A stretch of 63,004 nucleotides of DNA. Origin: an uncultured Saprospiraceae bacterium. GTDB taxonomy: Bacteria > Bacteroidota > Bacteroidia > Chitinophagales > Saprospiraceae. A program made the position numbers and the translations under genes. The notes under the pieces are model-generated. The model was not told the DNA's origin, did no database searches, and saw nothing but the letters and a program-made list of their open reading frames with translations. Below are positions 45,063 to 53,654 of the stretch, one piece after another. Positions within the stretch are counted from its first letter, which is position 1. Each line of letters starts with the position of its first letter. The DNA is taken from assembly GCA_937921825.1 (NCBI GenBank), contig CAKZVK010000059.1:1-63004 (forward strand). Reading direction: 5' to 3'.

Positions 45063-45833
45063 TTAAAATCCACCATTGGCTAAAGCTCTGGCCTTCAGCT
45101 TTTGTAGGAACGGACTAGCGAAGATGAAATCTTGTAAGATGGGATTTTCGTTACCCAGTACCTCGTCTTTGTTGCCTTGCCAAGCCAATCTACCTTCATG
45201 AAGCAAGCAGATGTTTTCACCGATTTCCATCACCGAGTTCATATCATGGGTATTGATGATCGTAGTGATATTATTAGCATCGGTGATTTCTGTTAGTAGA
45301 GCATCAATGGTAATGGCTGTCTTTGGATCAAGTCCAGAGTTGGGTTCATCCGCAAAAAGGTATTTTGGTTTGAGTACGATAGCCCGTGCAATACCAACCC
45401 TCTTTTGCATTCCACCTGAGATCTCTGACGGAAATTTATTATTGATCCCTTCCATGCTTACTTGCTCCAGGCAATAATCTACACGTATCCTTTTTTCTTT
45501 TTCACTCATCTTAGTGAACATATCCATTGGGAAGCGGATATTTTCTTCTACAGTCATGGAATCAAAAAGTGCATTCCCTTGGAACAACATACCGACTTGC
45601 ATACGCAAGGTGAGTAGTTCTTTCTTAGAGAGCTCGCAGAGGTCTTGGTCATCATACCAGACATGTCCTTCTGAGGGTTGCATAAGGCCTACTAGTATCT
45701 TGAGTAAGACAGTCTTACCAGCTCCACTTTTACCAATTATAAGATTCGTCTTAGAGGGCTCAAAAGTGAAGTCTATACCTTTTAGGACATGGTTGTCAGA
45801 GAATGACTTTTGTATGGCTTCTGCTCTAATCAT
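45063..45833 (-). CDS. MlaF-like ABC transporter ATP-binding protein
   Basis: 256 residues. Walker A is IGKSGAGKTVL, the signature is SGGMQKRVGIAR, Walker B is YLFADEPNSGLD, and the H-loop is TTIINTHD. The YLFADEPNSGLDP variant and the partner permease match the Mla/Ttg2A family, which moves phospholipids between the inner and outer membranes to keep outer-membrane asymmetry. It is transcribed one base after the MlaE-like permease ends. No MlaD-type MCE gene is seen next to the pair. Confidence 0.88.
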   Translation of the reverse strand: MIRAEAIQKSFSDNHVLKGIDFTFEPSKTNLIIGKSGAGKTVLLKILVGLMQPSEGHVWYDDQDLCELSKKELLTLRMQVGMLFQGNALFDSMTVEENIRFPMDMFTKMSEKEKRIRVDYCLEQVSMEGINNKFPSEISGGMQKRVGIARAIVLKPKYLFADEPNSGLDPKTAITIDALLTEITDANNITTIINTHDMNSVMEIGENICLLHEGRLAWQGNKDEVLGNENPILQDFIFASPFLQKLKARALANGGF

Positions 45834-45834
45834 A

Positions 45835-46608
45835 TTATCCAGTAAGTAATACAGCTATTATATAATCTGCAATCAATATACATATGATGCCATATACTAC
45901 AGCTCTTGTACTTGCCTGACCTAATTCTATATTTCCGCCTCTCACAAAGTATCCTTGGTAGCAAGCTATGGAGGTTAGGATGTAGGCGAAAACTACAGAC
46001 TTAATATACATGATGACTACGTTCCATGGAATAAAGAAAGAACGCAAGCCTTCTACGAATTCTTCATGAGAATAAGCACCTGAATAAGTAGAAGCGAAGT
46101 ATCCACCTCCTATACTTACTACGGCAGCCACAGAAACCAATACTGGTATCATAATCAAAGCTGCTAACAACTTAGGTAGAACGAGATAGGAAGAAGTATT
46201 GACTCCCATGATTTCCATGGCATCTATGTGTTCCTTCTGCCGCATACCTCCGATTTCGGATGCAATATTGGAACCGACCTTGCCTGCTAGAATAATAGAG
46301 GAAAAAGTCACAGCCAGTTCTATAATAGCCATGTCTCTAACGATGTAGCCGATATAGTAACTAGGGATCATAGTCCCATCTAATTGGTAGGTAAACTGTA
46401 CTGCAGTCACAGCACCAATAAATAATGAGACCACAAAAATGATCATCAATGATCCTACACCTATGTCATACATCTGACGTATCGTCTCCTTGTAGTACAT
46501 GCGCCAATTTTCAGGTAACCTGAAAATCCTTCCATGCCACTGAATAAAGCGTCCAATATGAAATAATAGATTTATACCCATAAGCCTCTGCGAAAGTACA
46601 TTATTCAT
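45835..46608 (-). CDS. MlaE-like ABC transporter permease
   Basis: 257 residues with five or six membrane helices. ATVTFSSIILAGKVGSNIAS-like (here LAVTFSSIILAGKVGSNIAS) and EHIDAMEIMGVNTSSYLVLP are the hallmark MlaE/YrbE regions, with the conserved loop that docks to the ATPase. It precedes the MlaF-like ATPase in one transcript, giving a two-gene lipid transport unit. The substrate-binding MCE protein must be encoded elsewhere. The gene is divergent from an SDR gene with 57 bp between. Confidence 0.88.
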   Translation of the reverse strand: MNNVLSQRLMGINLLFHIGRFIQWHGRIFRLPENWRMYYKETIRQMYDIGVGSLMIIFVVSLFIGAVTAVQFTYQLDGTMIPSYYIGYIVRDMAIIELAVTFSSIILAGKVGSNIASEIGGMRQKEHIDAMEIMGVNTSSYLVLPKLLAALIMIPVLVSVAAVVSIGGGYFASTYSGAYSHEEFVEGLRSFFIPWNVVIMYIKSVVFAYILTSIACYQGYFVRGGNIELGQASTRAVVYGIICILIADYIIAVLLTG

Positions 46609-46665
46609 TTATCCAAAGCATAACTTAGTATTAATTACTTATGTTAGCCAAACAAAGAATTTTAG

Positions 46666-47373
46666 ATGAATGCAGTAATAACAGGAGCAACTAAAGGAAT
46701 AGGAAGGGCGATAGCCAATAAGTTAGCCGAGCAAGGATGGAATCTAGTGATCTGCTCTAGGACAGCTTCAGATCTGGAATCAGCAAAAAATGATCTAAAG
46801 GCTAGATCAGAGACGACCAAGGTTTATACTTCTGAAGTAGATATGAGACAGAAGAAAGAGGTACAGGCTTTCGGCGATTTTTGTCTGTCTAAATTGGATA
46901 AGATAGATGTACTTATAAATAATGCGGGCATATTTATTCCCGGAGCTATACATCAAGAAGAGGAGGACGCCTTAGAGAGTATGATAGAAACAAATCTCTA
47001 CAGTGCTTATCATCTTACACGAAAGTTAGTCCCTTCTATGATGAAACAAAAAGAGGGCTTAATAATTAATATGGCTTCCATAGCCAGCTTCATGGCCTAT
47101 CCCAATGGTGGCTCTTACAGCATCTCCAAGTTTGCCTTGCGCGGTTTTTCTAAAGTACTGAGAGAAGAAATGAAAGAGCATGGTATAAAAGTGACTACCA
47201 TAATGCCGGGAGCAACTTGGTCCCACTCATGGGCTGCAATGAAAGATCAATTACCTGAAAGTAGACTGATGCAAGCAGAAGACATTGCAGATACCATATG
47301 GAGTCTGATTAATCTAAGTGAGAGTGCAGTGGTAGAAGAAGTCGTCTTAAGACCTCAGCTAGGTGACTTATAA
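46666..47373 (+). CDS. Short-chain dehydrogenase/reductase
   Basis: 235 residues, a classical SDR. The cofactor motif is TGATKGIG (6-13), NNAG is at 85-88, and the catalytic set is Asn110, Ser138, Tyr151 and Lys155 (SYSISK). It should reduce or oxidise a small carbonyl compound with NAD(P). The substrate is not deducible, but 3-ketoacyl-ACP reductases are the closest general type. The next gene begins seven bases after the stop and is probably co-transcribed. Confidence 0.9.
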   Translation: MNAVITGATKGIGRAIANKLAEQGWNLVICSRTASDLESAKNDLKARSETTKVYTSEVDMRQKKEVQAFGDFCLSKLDKIDVLINNAGIFIPGAIHQEEEDALESMIETNLYSAYHLTRKLVPSMMKQKEGLIINMASIASFMAYPNGGSYSISKFALRGFSKVLREEMKEHGIKVTTIMPGATWSHSWAAMKDQLPESRLMQAEDIADTIWSLINLSESAVVEEVVLRPQLGDL

Positions 47374-47380
47374 TACTTGA

Positions 47381-47959
47381 TTGAAATCAATGTCGTGGAT
47401 AGGAATAGATTATGGTTCTAAGTTAGCAGGGACAACTGTAGTCTGTTATCTTGAGGATGGACTTCTAAAGTTGGAGCAGAGTAAGAAAAAAGAAGACGCT
47501 GATGAATTCCTTAAGCAGCTCATAAATAGAGTAGAGCCTCAAAAAGTATTCATTGATGCACCGTTGAGTTTGCCTGGTGCTTATCACGGGAAGTCTGAAG
47601 ATTTTTTCTACAGAAAATGTGATCGAGAAACCAAAGCCATGTCTCCGATGTTTTTAGGTGGCCTGACGGCTAGAGCTATGAGGTTAGCCTCGCAAATTCC
47701 AACAGTCGCATTTTATGAAACCTATCCTGGTTATTTTATCAGAAATGTCTTAGACTTCAAGGTACTGTACACTAAGAAGTTACCCTATAATAATCAACTA
47801 GCCGAAAAGTTAATCGAAGCGTATAGCTTGAAATTATCTGAGTTGCCTCAGAACTGGCATCAGCTAGATGCTTTGGCTTGCTGGATAAGTGGATGGCGAC
47901 AAGATAATGGGAAAGTTATAGTGATAGGGGATAAAGCAGAAGGTGCTATATATTTATAG
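47381..47959 (+). CDS. DUF429-like predicted RNase-H-fold nuclease
   Basis: 192 residues. The N-terminus SWIGIDYGSKLAG is the first RNase-H-fold strand with its metal-binding Asp, and FIDAPLSLPG carries the second acidic strand. RKCDRETKAMSPMFLGGLTA and FYETYPG are further conserved blocks, and QLDALACWISGW supplies a late Asp. The family (DUF429) is a predicted nuclease with unproven activity. It sits behind an SDR gene and converges on the response regulator gene. Confidence 0.75.
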   Translation: MKSMSWIGIDYGSKLAGTTVVCYLEDGLLKLEQSKKKEDADEFLKQLINRVEPQKVFIDAPLSLPGAYHGKSEDFFYRKCDRETKAMSPMFLGGLTARAMRLASQIPTVAFYETYPGYFIRNVLDFKVLYTKKLPYNNQLAEKLIEAYSLKLSELPQNWHQLDALACWISGWRQDNGKVIVIGDKAEGAIYL

Positions 47960-47964
47960 ATTAA

Positions 47965-48648
47965 TTATTCATTTAGTCTAAAGCCTACACCGTGTATGTT
48001 TTCTACAGTTATAGATGGGTCTGCTTTAAGATATTTCCTGAGTCTACTGATAAAGACATCCATGCTTCTCCCCATGAAGTAATCATTTTCTCCCCATATT
48101 CTTTCTAGGATAGTACTGCGTTCCACGATTTTGTTTTTATTGGTGATAAGCATCTTGAGTAGGTCAGCTTCTTTCTTAGTCATCTGTACTGAGTCGTCAC
48201 CTATGCTTAAGCGTAAGTTGTCGTGGTCCAAGGTGTACTGCCCGACTCTTAGGATAGGTAGTTCTTGAGAGCCGGTGACATATTTACGCTTCAAGAAGAT
48301 TTTGATTTTTAGAATTAATTCCTCTATGGAAAAGGGCTTCGTGATATAATCGTCGGCACCTATCTTTAGTCCGTGTATTCTATCTTCTTTTAGTGACTTT
48401 GCAGTTAGAAAGATTATTGGAATTTCGGAGTGGCGGCTTCTAATGGTTTCTGCGACACCATAGCCGTCTATCTCTGGGAGCATTACATCTATCAGGCAGA
48501 GATCGTAGGTGTCTTCTTTGAATAATTTTAGAGCTTCCTTACCATCCTTGGCATGCGTAACTTTGAAGTCATTGAGCTCTAGGTTGTCTTTGGTTACAAA
48601 GCTTAGCGTCTCGTCATCTTCTACGTATAGTATATGTGGTTTGCTCAT
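47965..48648 (-). CDS. OmpR/PhoB-family response regulator
   Basis: 227 residues. The receiver domain has the acidic pocket E10-D11-D12, phospho-acceptor Asp54 (LIDVMLPEIDGYG), Thr82 and Lys104 (ITKPFS). The C-terminal winged-helix trans-acting domain includes RSTILERIWGENDYF and VFISRLRKYLKADP, ending ENIHGVGFRL. It is read just after the histidine kinase (10-base gap), so both form one two-component system. The stimulus and regulon are unknown. Confidence 0.93.
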   Translation of the reverse strand: MSKPHILYVEDDETLSFVTKDNLELNDFKVTHAKDGKEALKLFKEDTYDLCLIDVMLPEIDGYGVAETIRSRHSEIPIIFLTAKSLKEDRIHGLKIGADDYITKPFSIEELILKIKIFLKRKYVTGSQELPILRVGQYTLDHDNLRLSIGDDSVQMTKKEADLLKMLITNKNKIVERSTILERIWGENDYFMGRSMDVFISRLRKYLKADPSITVENIHGVGFRLNE

Positions 48649-48658
48649 AGTATTCAGT

Positions 48659-50002
48659 TTATAATTGGCTTTCGGAATTTGGCATTATTATTTGGACGGT
48701 GGTTCCGATGTTTTTTTCAGAAGCTATGGAGATATCCCAACCATGTGCATCACAGATATTTTTGACATAAAAGAGTCCTAGGCCAAAGCCTTTTACATTG
48801 TGGACATTTCCTGTAGAAATTCTATAGAATTTATTGAAAATCTTTTTCTGGTCCTCTTTGGATATTCCTATACCGTTATCTCTTATTTGAAGTTGTATGT
48901 TTTTTGACTTCTGTTCTAGGGAGATGGTTATCAAGGGATTCTGGATACAATACTTGAAGGCATTATCTATTATGTTAGAAATGACATTGGTGAGGTGTAG
49001 TTTATCTGCCTTTATGTAAAGTGGGGCATCCTGTAATTCTAAACTTATTTTGCCTTCATTTTCCTCTATTTTAAGTTTCTCTTGCTCAGTTATTTTTTCA
49101 ATAAAAGGCTGCAAGTATACTTGGTCCAGGTTTAGTTTGAATTGATCCTTTTCTAGACGTGCAATATTCAAGACCTTCTCTACTTGTTCATTGAGACGGA
49201 CGTTTTGTTGCTTGATAATGTCCGCATATTTGGAGAGCCTCTGGTCAGATTTTATTTTGTCATCTTTCATTAAGTAATCTGAAGCCAATTTTATAGATGA
49301 GATAGGCGTCTTGAACTCATGCGTCATATTATTTATAAAATCTTTTTGTAGGTCAGTGGTCTGCTGCTGCCTAAGGATCACCCATAGGGCATACATGAAG
49401 GAAATCATGGATAGAATAGAAAGAATACTAAATAAGATAGGTGTCCTAAGATCATTAATAAGGAAACTAGATCTGGAAGGAAACTTGACGACAAAGTAAT
49501 AAATGAGATCATCGAACTTTGGGTGATTACCACTCATCGATTCCTGGTCTGTTCTCTCTGAGAGATTACAATAATTACTATAGAGGTATTCGTCATTGGC
49601 ACAATCATAGACGGCATACTCAAAGTCTGTAGTCATGGAGGCCTGTGTAAATTCTCTTACTAAGAAGTCCTCTAAGACATTGGCATCTATGGCACTATTG
49701 ATATTTACAGAGTAGTAATTAGAAGATCGTCTTTTGATCAGTCTGGATTTAGGCAGCTCAGTCTTATTATGGATGGCTATATTTTCTGCTACGGTGTAGA
49801 GGACCTTGGACACATTATGATGAAATTCCTCTTCTTTGAGATCCCATGATCTAATAAGCCAAAACCCTTGGAATACCAATAGACCTACGATGGCACAGGT
49901 TCCAAGAATAAGTATGATACGTATAGAATTAATGGTCTTCAGTATTTTGTTGGTCCTACAATATGTCAATGAATAAGCAGAGATGCTAGCTTCAAAATAC
50001 AA
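48659..50002 (-). CDS. Membrane sensor histidine kinase, non-ATG start
   Basis: 447 residues from a TTG at 50002; later in-frame choices are TTG at 49969 and CTG at 49942, the last of which would start LKTINSIRI just before the first membrane helix. No ATG is available. The first helix is at about 27-49, a periplasmic sensor of about 130 residues follows, and the second helix is at about 189-210. The HisKA box has phospho-acceptor His228 (MTHEFKTP). The ATPase domain shows NVISNIIDNAFKY, RDNGIGIS and GFGLGLFYV. The sensor region has two Cys pairs (CANDEYL and CNLSER). It is paired with the response regulator downstream. Confidence 0.9.
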   Translation of the reverse strand: MYFEASISAYSLTYCRTNKILKTINSIRIILILGTCAIVGLLVFQGFWLIRSWDLKEEEFHHNVSKVLYTVAENIAIHNKTELPKSRLIKRRSSNYYSVNINSAIDANVLEDFLVREFTQASMTTDFEYAVYDCANDEYLYSNYCNLSERTDQESMSGNHPKFDDLIYYFVVKFPSRSSFLINDLRTPILFSILSILSMISFMYALWVILRQQQTTDLQKDFINNMTHEFKTPISSIKLASDYLMKDDKIKSDQRLSKYADIIKQQNVRLNEQVEKVLNIARLEKDQFKLNLDQVYLQPFIEKITEQEKLKIEENEGKISLELQDAPLYIKADKLHLTNVISNIIDNAFKYCIQNPLITISLEQKSKNIQLQIRDNGIGISKEDQKKIFNKFYRISTGNVHNVKGFGLGLFYVKNICDAHGWDISIASEKNIGTTVQIIMPNSESQL

Positions 50003-50088
50003 TTAGTTTTTGTTTGCACAATCATTAACAAGTTGTTTGGATAAATATTTTGAATATAAGCTGCTATAAGCTTGTTAACTTAGCAGCT

Positions 50089-50994
50089 GTGATCAGAATC
50101 ATATTCATATCAACGATCTTAATCACCTTAGGTTGTGCTCTATATGGCCAAGCGGGCAATCCTTTTAGTATCATAAGATCCAATGACTCTACTGTCGTAG
50201 AAGAAGTATCGACGCCTGCACCAGCAGTTACTGAAGAGGTCAGTACTAAACTAGAAGGCACTAACCCATTTTCTGTCAGTCATATTCCTATTAGAAAAAA
50301 TCAATACGAAGAAATAGAACGACTGGCTATTTCAAATAGAACGGTAGAAGAGAATATCTCACTATCATACTTTCCACTATGGATACTGATAGGTTCGCTT
50401 TGTCTACTAGCCTTTCTCTTGTTCAATAGGAAAGATCATCTCACCTTACTCATACGTTCGGTATTGAATGATAATTTCATGAAAATGAGCAATTATGAGA
50501 ATGATGGAGGGAGAAGTGTATCCTATATATCTGGTTATGTCATTTTTCTCCTGAATGTGGCGCTATGCATCTACCTCTTTATTACGAAGCAGTATGAGAT
50601 AGATCAGAGCTTCTTGTACCTGATCATCTTCGGTGGAGTGAGCCTCTTTTTTGTGGGCAAACATGTAGTGAACTCCCTATTTAGCTGGATTTTCCATGTG
50701 ACCAAGGAATCAAAGCTCTATGATTTTACTATTATAACCATCTATAATTTACTCTCGGTGGTCTTCTTGACCATCAATATATTATTGGTTTTTGGACCTA
50801 AAAGCTGGGTGCAGCCTCTGTCTATTGTAGTTATATTATTTTTTATAATCGCCTTAATATCAAGGTATTATAAAGGCATTAAGATAGGTCAGAGTCTATT
50901 GAACAATCATTTTGTTCATTTTTTTCTTTATTTTTGCGCCTTTGAATTTTCACCATGGATTATACTCTACTCTTCTGTAAGAGACCTGATCTAG
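50089..50994 (+). CDS. DUF4271-type integral membrane protein
   Basis: I choose GTG at 50089, giving MIRIIFISTILITLGCALYG as a leading helix; a TTG at 50050 would add 13 residues. About 300 residues with a poorly conserved Ser/Thr-rich stretch (about 30-80), then six or seven membrane helices (WILIGSLCLLAFLLF, YVIFLLNVALCIYLF, IIFGGVSLFFVGKHVV, FTIITIYNLLSVVFL). The layout and position directly ahead of hemD match the DUF4271 family of Bacteroidota, of unknown function. The gap to the hemD gene is 28 bases. The divergent neighbour (the histidine kinase) also lacks an ATG start. Confidence 0.75.
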   Translation: MIRIIFISTILITLGCALYGQAGNPFSIIRSNDSTVVEEVSTPAPAVTEEVSTKLEGTNPFSVSHIPIRKNQYEEIERLAISNRTVEENISLSYFPLWILIGSLCLLAFLLFNRKDHLTLLIRSVLNDNFMKMSNYENDGGRSVSYISGYVIFLLNVALCIYLFITKQYEIDQSFLYLIIFGGVSLFFVGKHVVNSLFSWIFHVTKESKLYDFTIITIYNLLSVVFLTINILLVFGPKSWVQPLSIVVILFFIIALISRYYKGIKIGQSLLNNHFVHFFLYFCAFEFSPWIILYSSVRDLI

Positions 50995-51022
50995 TGAAAT
51001 GTAAATTAGGACTTCTTTATAT

Positions 51023-51805
51023 ATGGCTTCAAGTGCGAAATCCACAGTAGACGAAACCTATGACAAGATAGAGACTATCTTGATTTCTCAGCCCAAGCCT
51101 GAGAGGTCTCCATACTTTGATATCGCTAAGAAATGGGGTATAACTATTGATTGGAGGCCATTCATTCATGTAGAACCTGTCACCGAAAAGGAATTCAGAA
51201 AGAATAGACTCAGACCAGACGACTATTCAGCCATCATATTTACTAGTAAGGGATCTATAGAGCACTTCTTCAGAATGTGTGAAGAGATGAGAGTAAGCAT
51301 GTCTCAGCAGACAAAGTATTACTGCCTTTCAGAAGCGATAGCTAACTACCTTCAGAAGTTTATCGTCTATAGAAAGAGAAAAGTCTTTGTAGGAACAAGA
51401 AAGATTGAAGATCTGGCGACTGCCTTTAATAAGCATAAAGACAAAGATAATTACCTATTACCGTGTTCTAACCTCGGTGCTAAAGATGTCGTCAGCTACC
51501 TCACAGAGAATGAAATCAATTTTCAGGAGGCGATGATGTACAGAACAGTCAGTAGTGATCTGTCTGATCTTAAGGATATCACCTACGATTGTCTTGTTTT
51601 TTTTAGTCCTTTGGGTATAGAGTCTCTGTATGACAACTTTCCTAAGTTCAAGCAGAATAAAACCAGATTAGCCGTGTATGGAAACACGACCAGTCAAGCG
51701 GTACTCGATAAAGGATTAACTATAAATATCAAGGCACCAGCTCCAGAATCGCCATCTATGTCTATGGCACTGACGAACTATCTGAACAAGTCCAACAAGA
51801 AGTAG
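51023..51805 (+). CDS. hemD: Uroporphyrinogen-III synthase
   Basis: 260 residues, alpha/beta HemD fold. It closes hydroxymethylbilane into uroporphyrinogen III in haem and corrinoid biosynthesis. The family is weakly conserved. Recognisable here are the N-terminal domain ILISQPKPERSPYFDIAKKW, the middle YSAIIFTSKGSIEHFF, SEAIANYLQKF, and the C-terminal FFSPLGIESLYDNFP with AVYGNTTSQAVLDKGL near the end. The linkage to DUF4271 is typical of Bacteroidota. No other heme gene is next to it. Confidence 0.82.
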   Translation: MASSAKSTVDETYDKIETILISQPKPERSPYFDIAKKWGITIDWRPFIHVEPVTEKEFRKNRLRPDDYSAIIFTSKGSIEHFFRMCEEMRVSMSQQTKYYCLSEAIANYLQKFIVYRKRKVFVGTRKIEDLATAFNKHKDKDNYLLPCSNLGAKDVVSYLTENEINFQEAMMYRTVSSDLSDLKDITYDCLVFFSPLGIESLYDNFPKFKQNKTRLAVYGNTTSQAVLDKGLTINIKAPAPESPSMSMALTNYLNKSNKK

Positions 51806-51933
51806 GAGTTTCTTAGCCCGAAATGCACTAAATTATGGGTAGCTTAGGTTTATACTAAGCATAACTTTCCTTTGGGTTTAATAGAATCTATATTAAACTT
51901 CTAACCCCTTATTGTGTCCTATAACCATAATTA

Positions 51934-53634
51934 ATGCTGATGGCGACCACAACCAAAAGAAGAAAAACAAATCAAGCAGAGGAGAATCTAAGACCTCCCA
52001 TGCAGCTTACACCTTACACTGGTCCCTGGACTATAAGAGAAGCTGGACATCTGCTCAGGCGTACGACTTTCGGTCCTAGTCAGAGTATGATAAGTGAGGC
52101 TGTCGGACTAGGCATGGAAGAAACTGTAAAACGATTATTTGCCAATGCAGTTCCTTCTACACCTCCAGTGCGCTATACCTTAGATGAACCGGGCTCACCT
52201 TTATTTCCAGTGCTCAAAGATCCAGATGTAGAGTTTGGAGAAACTTGGGTCAATGAACCTCCCATAAAGGACTATGGTGATGCTCAGTTCCAGAGACAAA
52301 TCATCTCGAGCAGAACTAACTCTGTATATGCCTGGAGGATTATCAATATGTACAAGCCGGAGCTCAACCTTATGTCAAAGCTCTGGATGTTCTGGCATGA
52401 TCATTTTGTGGTGGCAGACTTTACGTTACCCCATGAGTTGTATCAATATTCTAATCTTATCGAGCGATATGCAAAAGGAAACTTCCGTCAGTTCACTAAA
52501 GACATGACTATAAACGTTGGGATGCTGAGATATCTCAATGGGAATGAAAATACCAAACGAGCTCCAAATGAAAACTATGCCCGTGAGCTACTGGAATTAT
52601 TTACAGTAGGCAAAGGAGAACTTGCTGGACCTGGAGATTATTCTACTTTCACTGAAGATGATGTCGCAGCGATTTCAAAAATTCTAACAGGCTGGAGAAT
52701 AGATCGATTGTCCTTGCTGACTGAGCTTGACTCAGAGTTTGTGCCTAATCTACATGATAGAAGTAGTAAGACCCTCTCTCATAGATTTGATAATACGGTT
52801 ATTAACAATAATGACGATAAAGAGTATGCGGACTTAATAGATGTGATTTTCCAGCAGGAGGCAGTTGCAATAAATATATGCAAGAAACTTTATCTCTATT
52901 TTTTAAATTATGAGATTACAGATGAAATAGAAAGCGCTATTATAGAACCTATGGCTAGGATCTTGATAGACAATGATTATAATATAGAACCTGCCTTGTC
53001 AGCCTTACTGACTAGTTCACATTTCTACAGCGAAGCAGCTGTCGGCTGTATGATCAAGAATCCTTTTGACTACATTCTTTCAGCTACACGTGGTTTAGAT
53101 TTTGCAATGGCAGATAAAGTATCTGATGATCATTTCTTTGCATTGATCTATATGGTCATTGCGGCAGAGCAGGGTATGCAGCCATTTTTTCATCCGGATG
53201 TAGCGGGATGGAAAGCGTACTACCAAGAACCTCTGTACTACCGACACTGGATAAATACTGTCTACCTACCGATTAGGAATGATATAGTGAAAGCCTTTGT
53301 AGGTGGAGGCCAAGCAACTATAAATGGAGATCCTGCTCAGATTCCTCAGCTCATCAATGTTATAAATTATATAGCTACCATAGAAAATGCTACAGAGCCC
53401 AATGCTTTAATTTATGCGATAGCAGATAATATGTTTACGTATCAGATTACGGAACAGCAAAAAGATTATCTCAAAGAAATTCTAATTCCAGGTCTTCCAG
53501 ATTTTGAATGGACGGTAGAGTACAATGAATTTCTTTCTGATCCATTAGACCCGCCAAAAAGAGTAGCTATAAATAACAAACTCGTGGCCTTGTTTTCTGC
53601 GATGGTAGAGATGCCAGAATTCCAATTAATGTAA
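51934..53634 (+). CDS. DUF1800 family protein without signal peptide
   Basis: 566 residues. Typical DUF1800 blocks are present: EAGHLLRRTTFGPSQSMISE, LMSKLWMFWHDHFVV, LELFTVGKGEL, ILTGWRI and CMIKNPFDYILSATRGL. There is a second in-frame ATG at 51940. The N-terminus is hydrophilic and basic (MLMATTTKRRKTNQAEENL), so no Sec or Tat signal is visible, although the DUF1501 partner has a Tat-like signal and a T9SS tail. The next gene begins 20 bases after the stop. The pair is widespread in bacteria but its biochemistry is unproven. Confidence 0.88.
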   Translation: MLMATTTKRRKTNQAEENLRPPMQLTPYTGPWTIREAGHLLRRTTFGPSQSMISEAVGLGMEETVKRLFANAVPSTPPVRYTLDEPGSPLFPVLKDPDVEFGETWVNEPPIKDYGDAQFQRQIISSRTNSVYAWRIINMYKPELNLMSKLWMFWHDHFVVADFTLPHELYQYSNLIERYAKGNFRQFTKDMTINVGMLRYLNGNENTKRAPNENYARELLELFTVGKGELAGPGDYSTFTEDDVAAISKILTGWRIDRLSLLTELDSEFVPNLHDRSSKTLSHRFDNTVINNNDDKEYADLIDVIFQQEAVAINICKKLYLYFLNYEITDEIESAIIEPMARILIDNDYNIEPALSALLTSSHFYSEAAVGCMIKNPFDYILSATRGLDFAMADKVSDDHFFALIYMVIAAEQGMQPFFHPDVAGWKAYYQEPLYYRHWINTVYLPIRNDIVKAFVGGGQATINGDPAQIPQLINVINYIATIENATEPNALIYAIADNMFTYQITEQQKDYLKEILIPGLPDFEWTVEYNEFLSDPLDPPKRVAINNKLVALFSAMVEMPEFQLM

Positions 53635-53654
53635 GCCCCAATAAATTAGAAAAA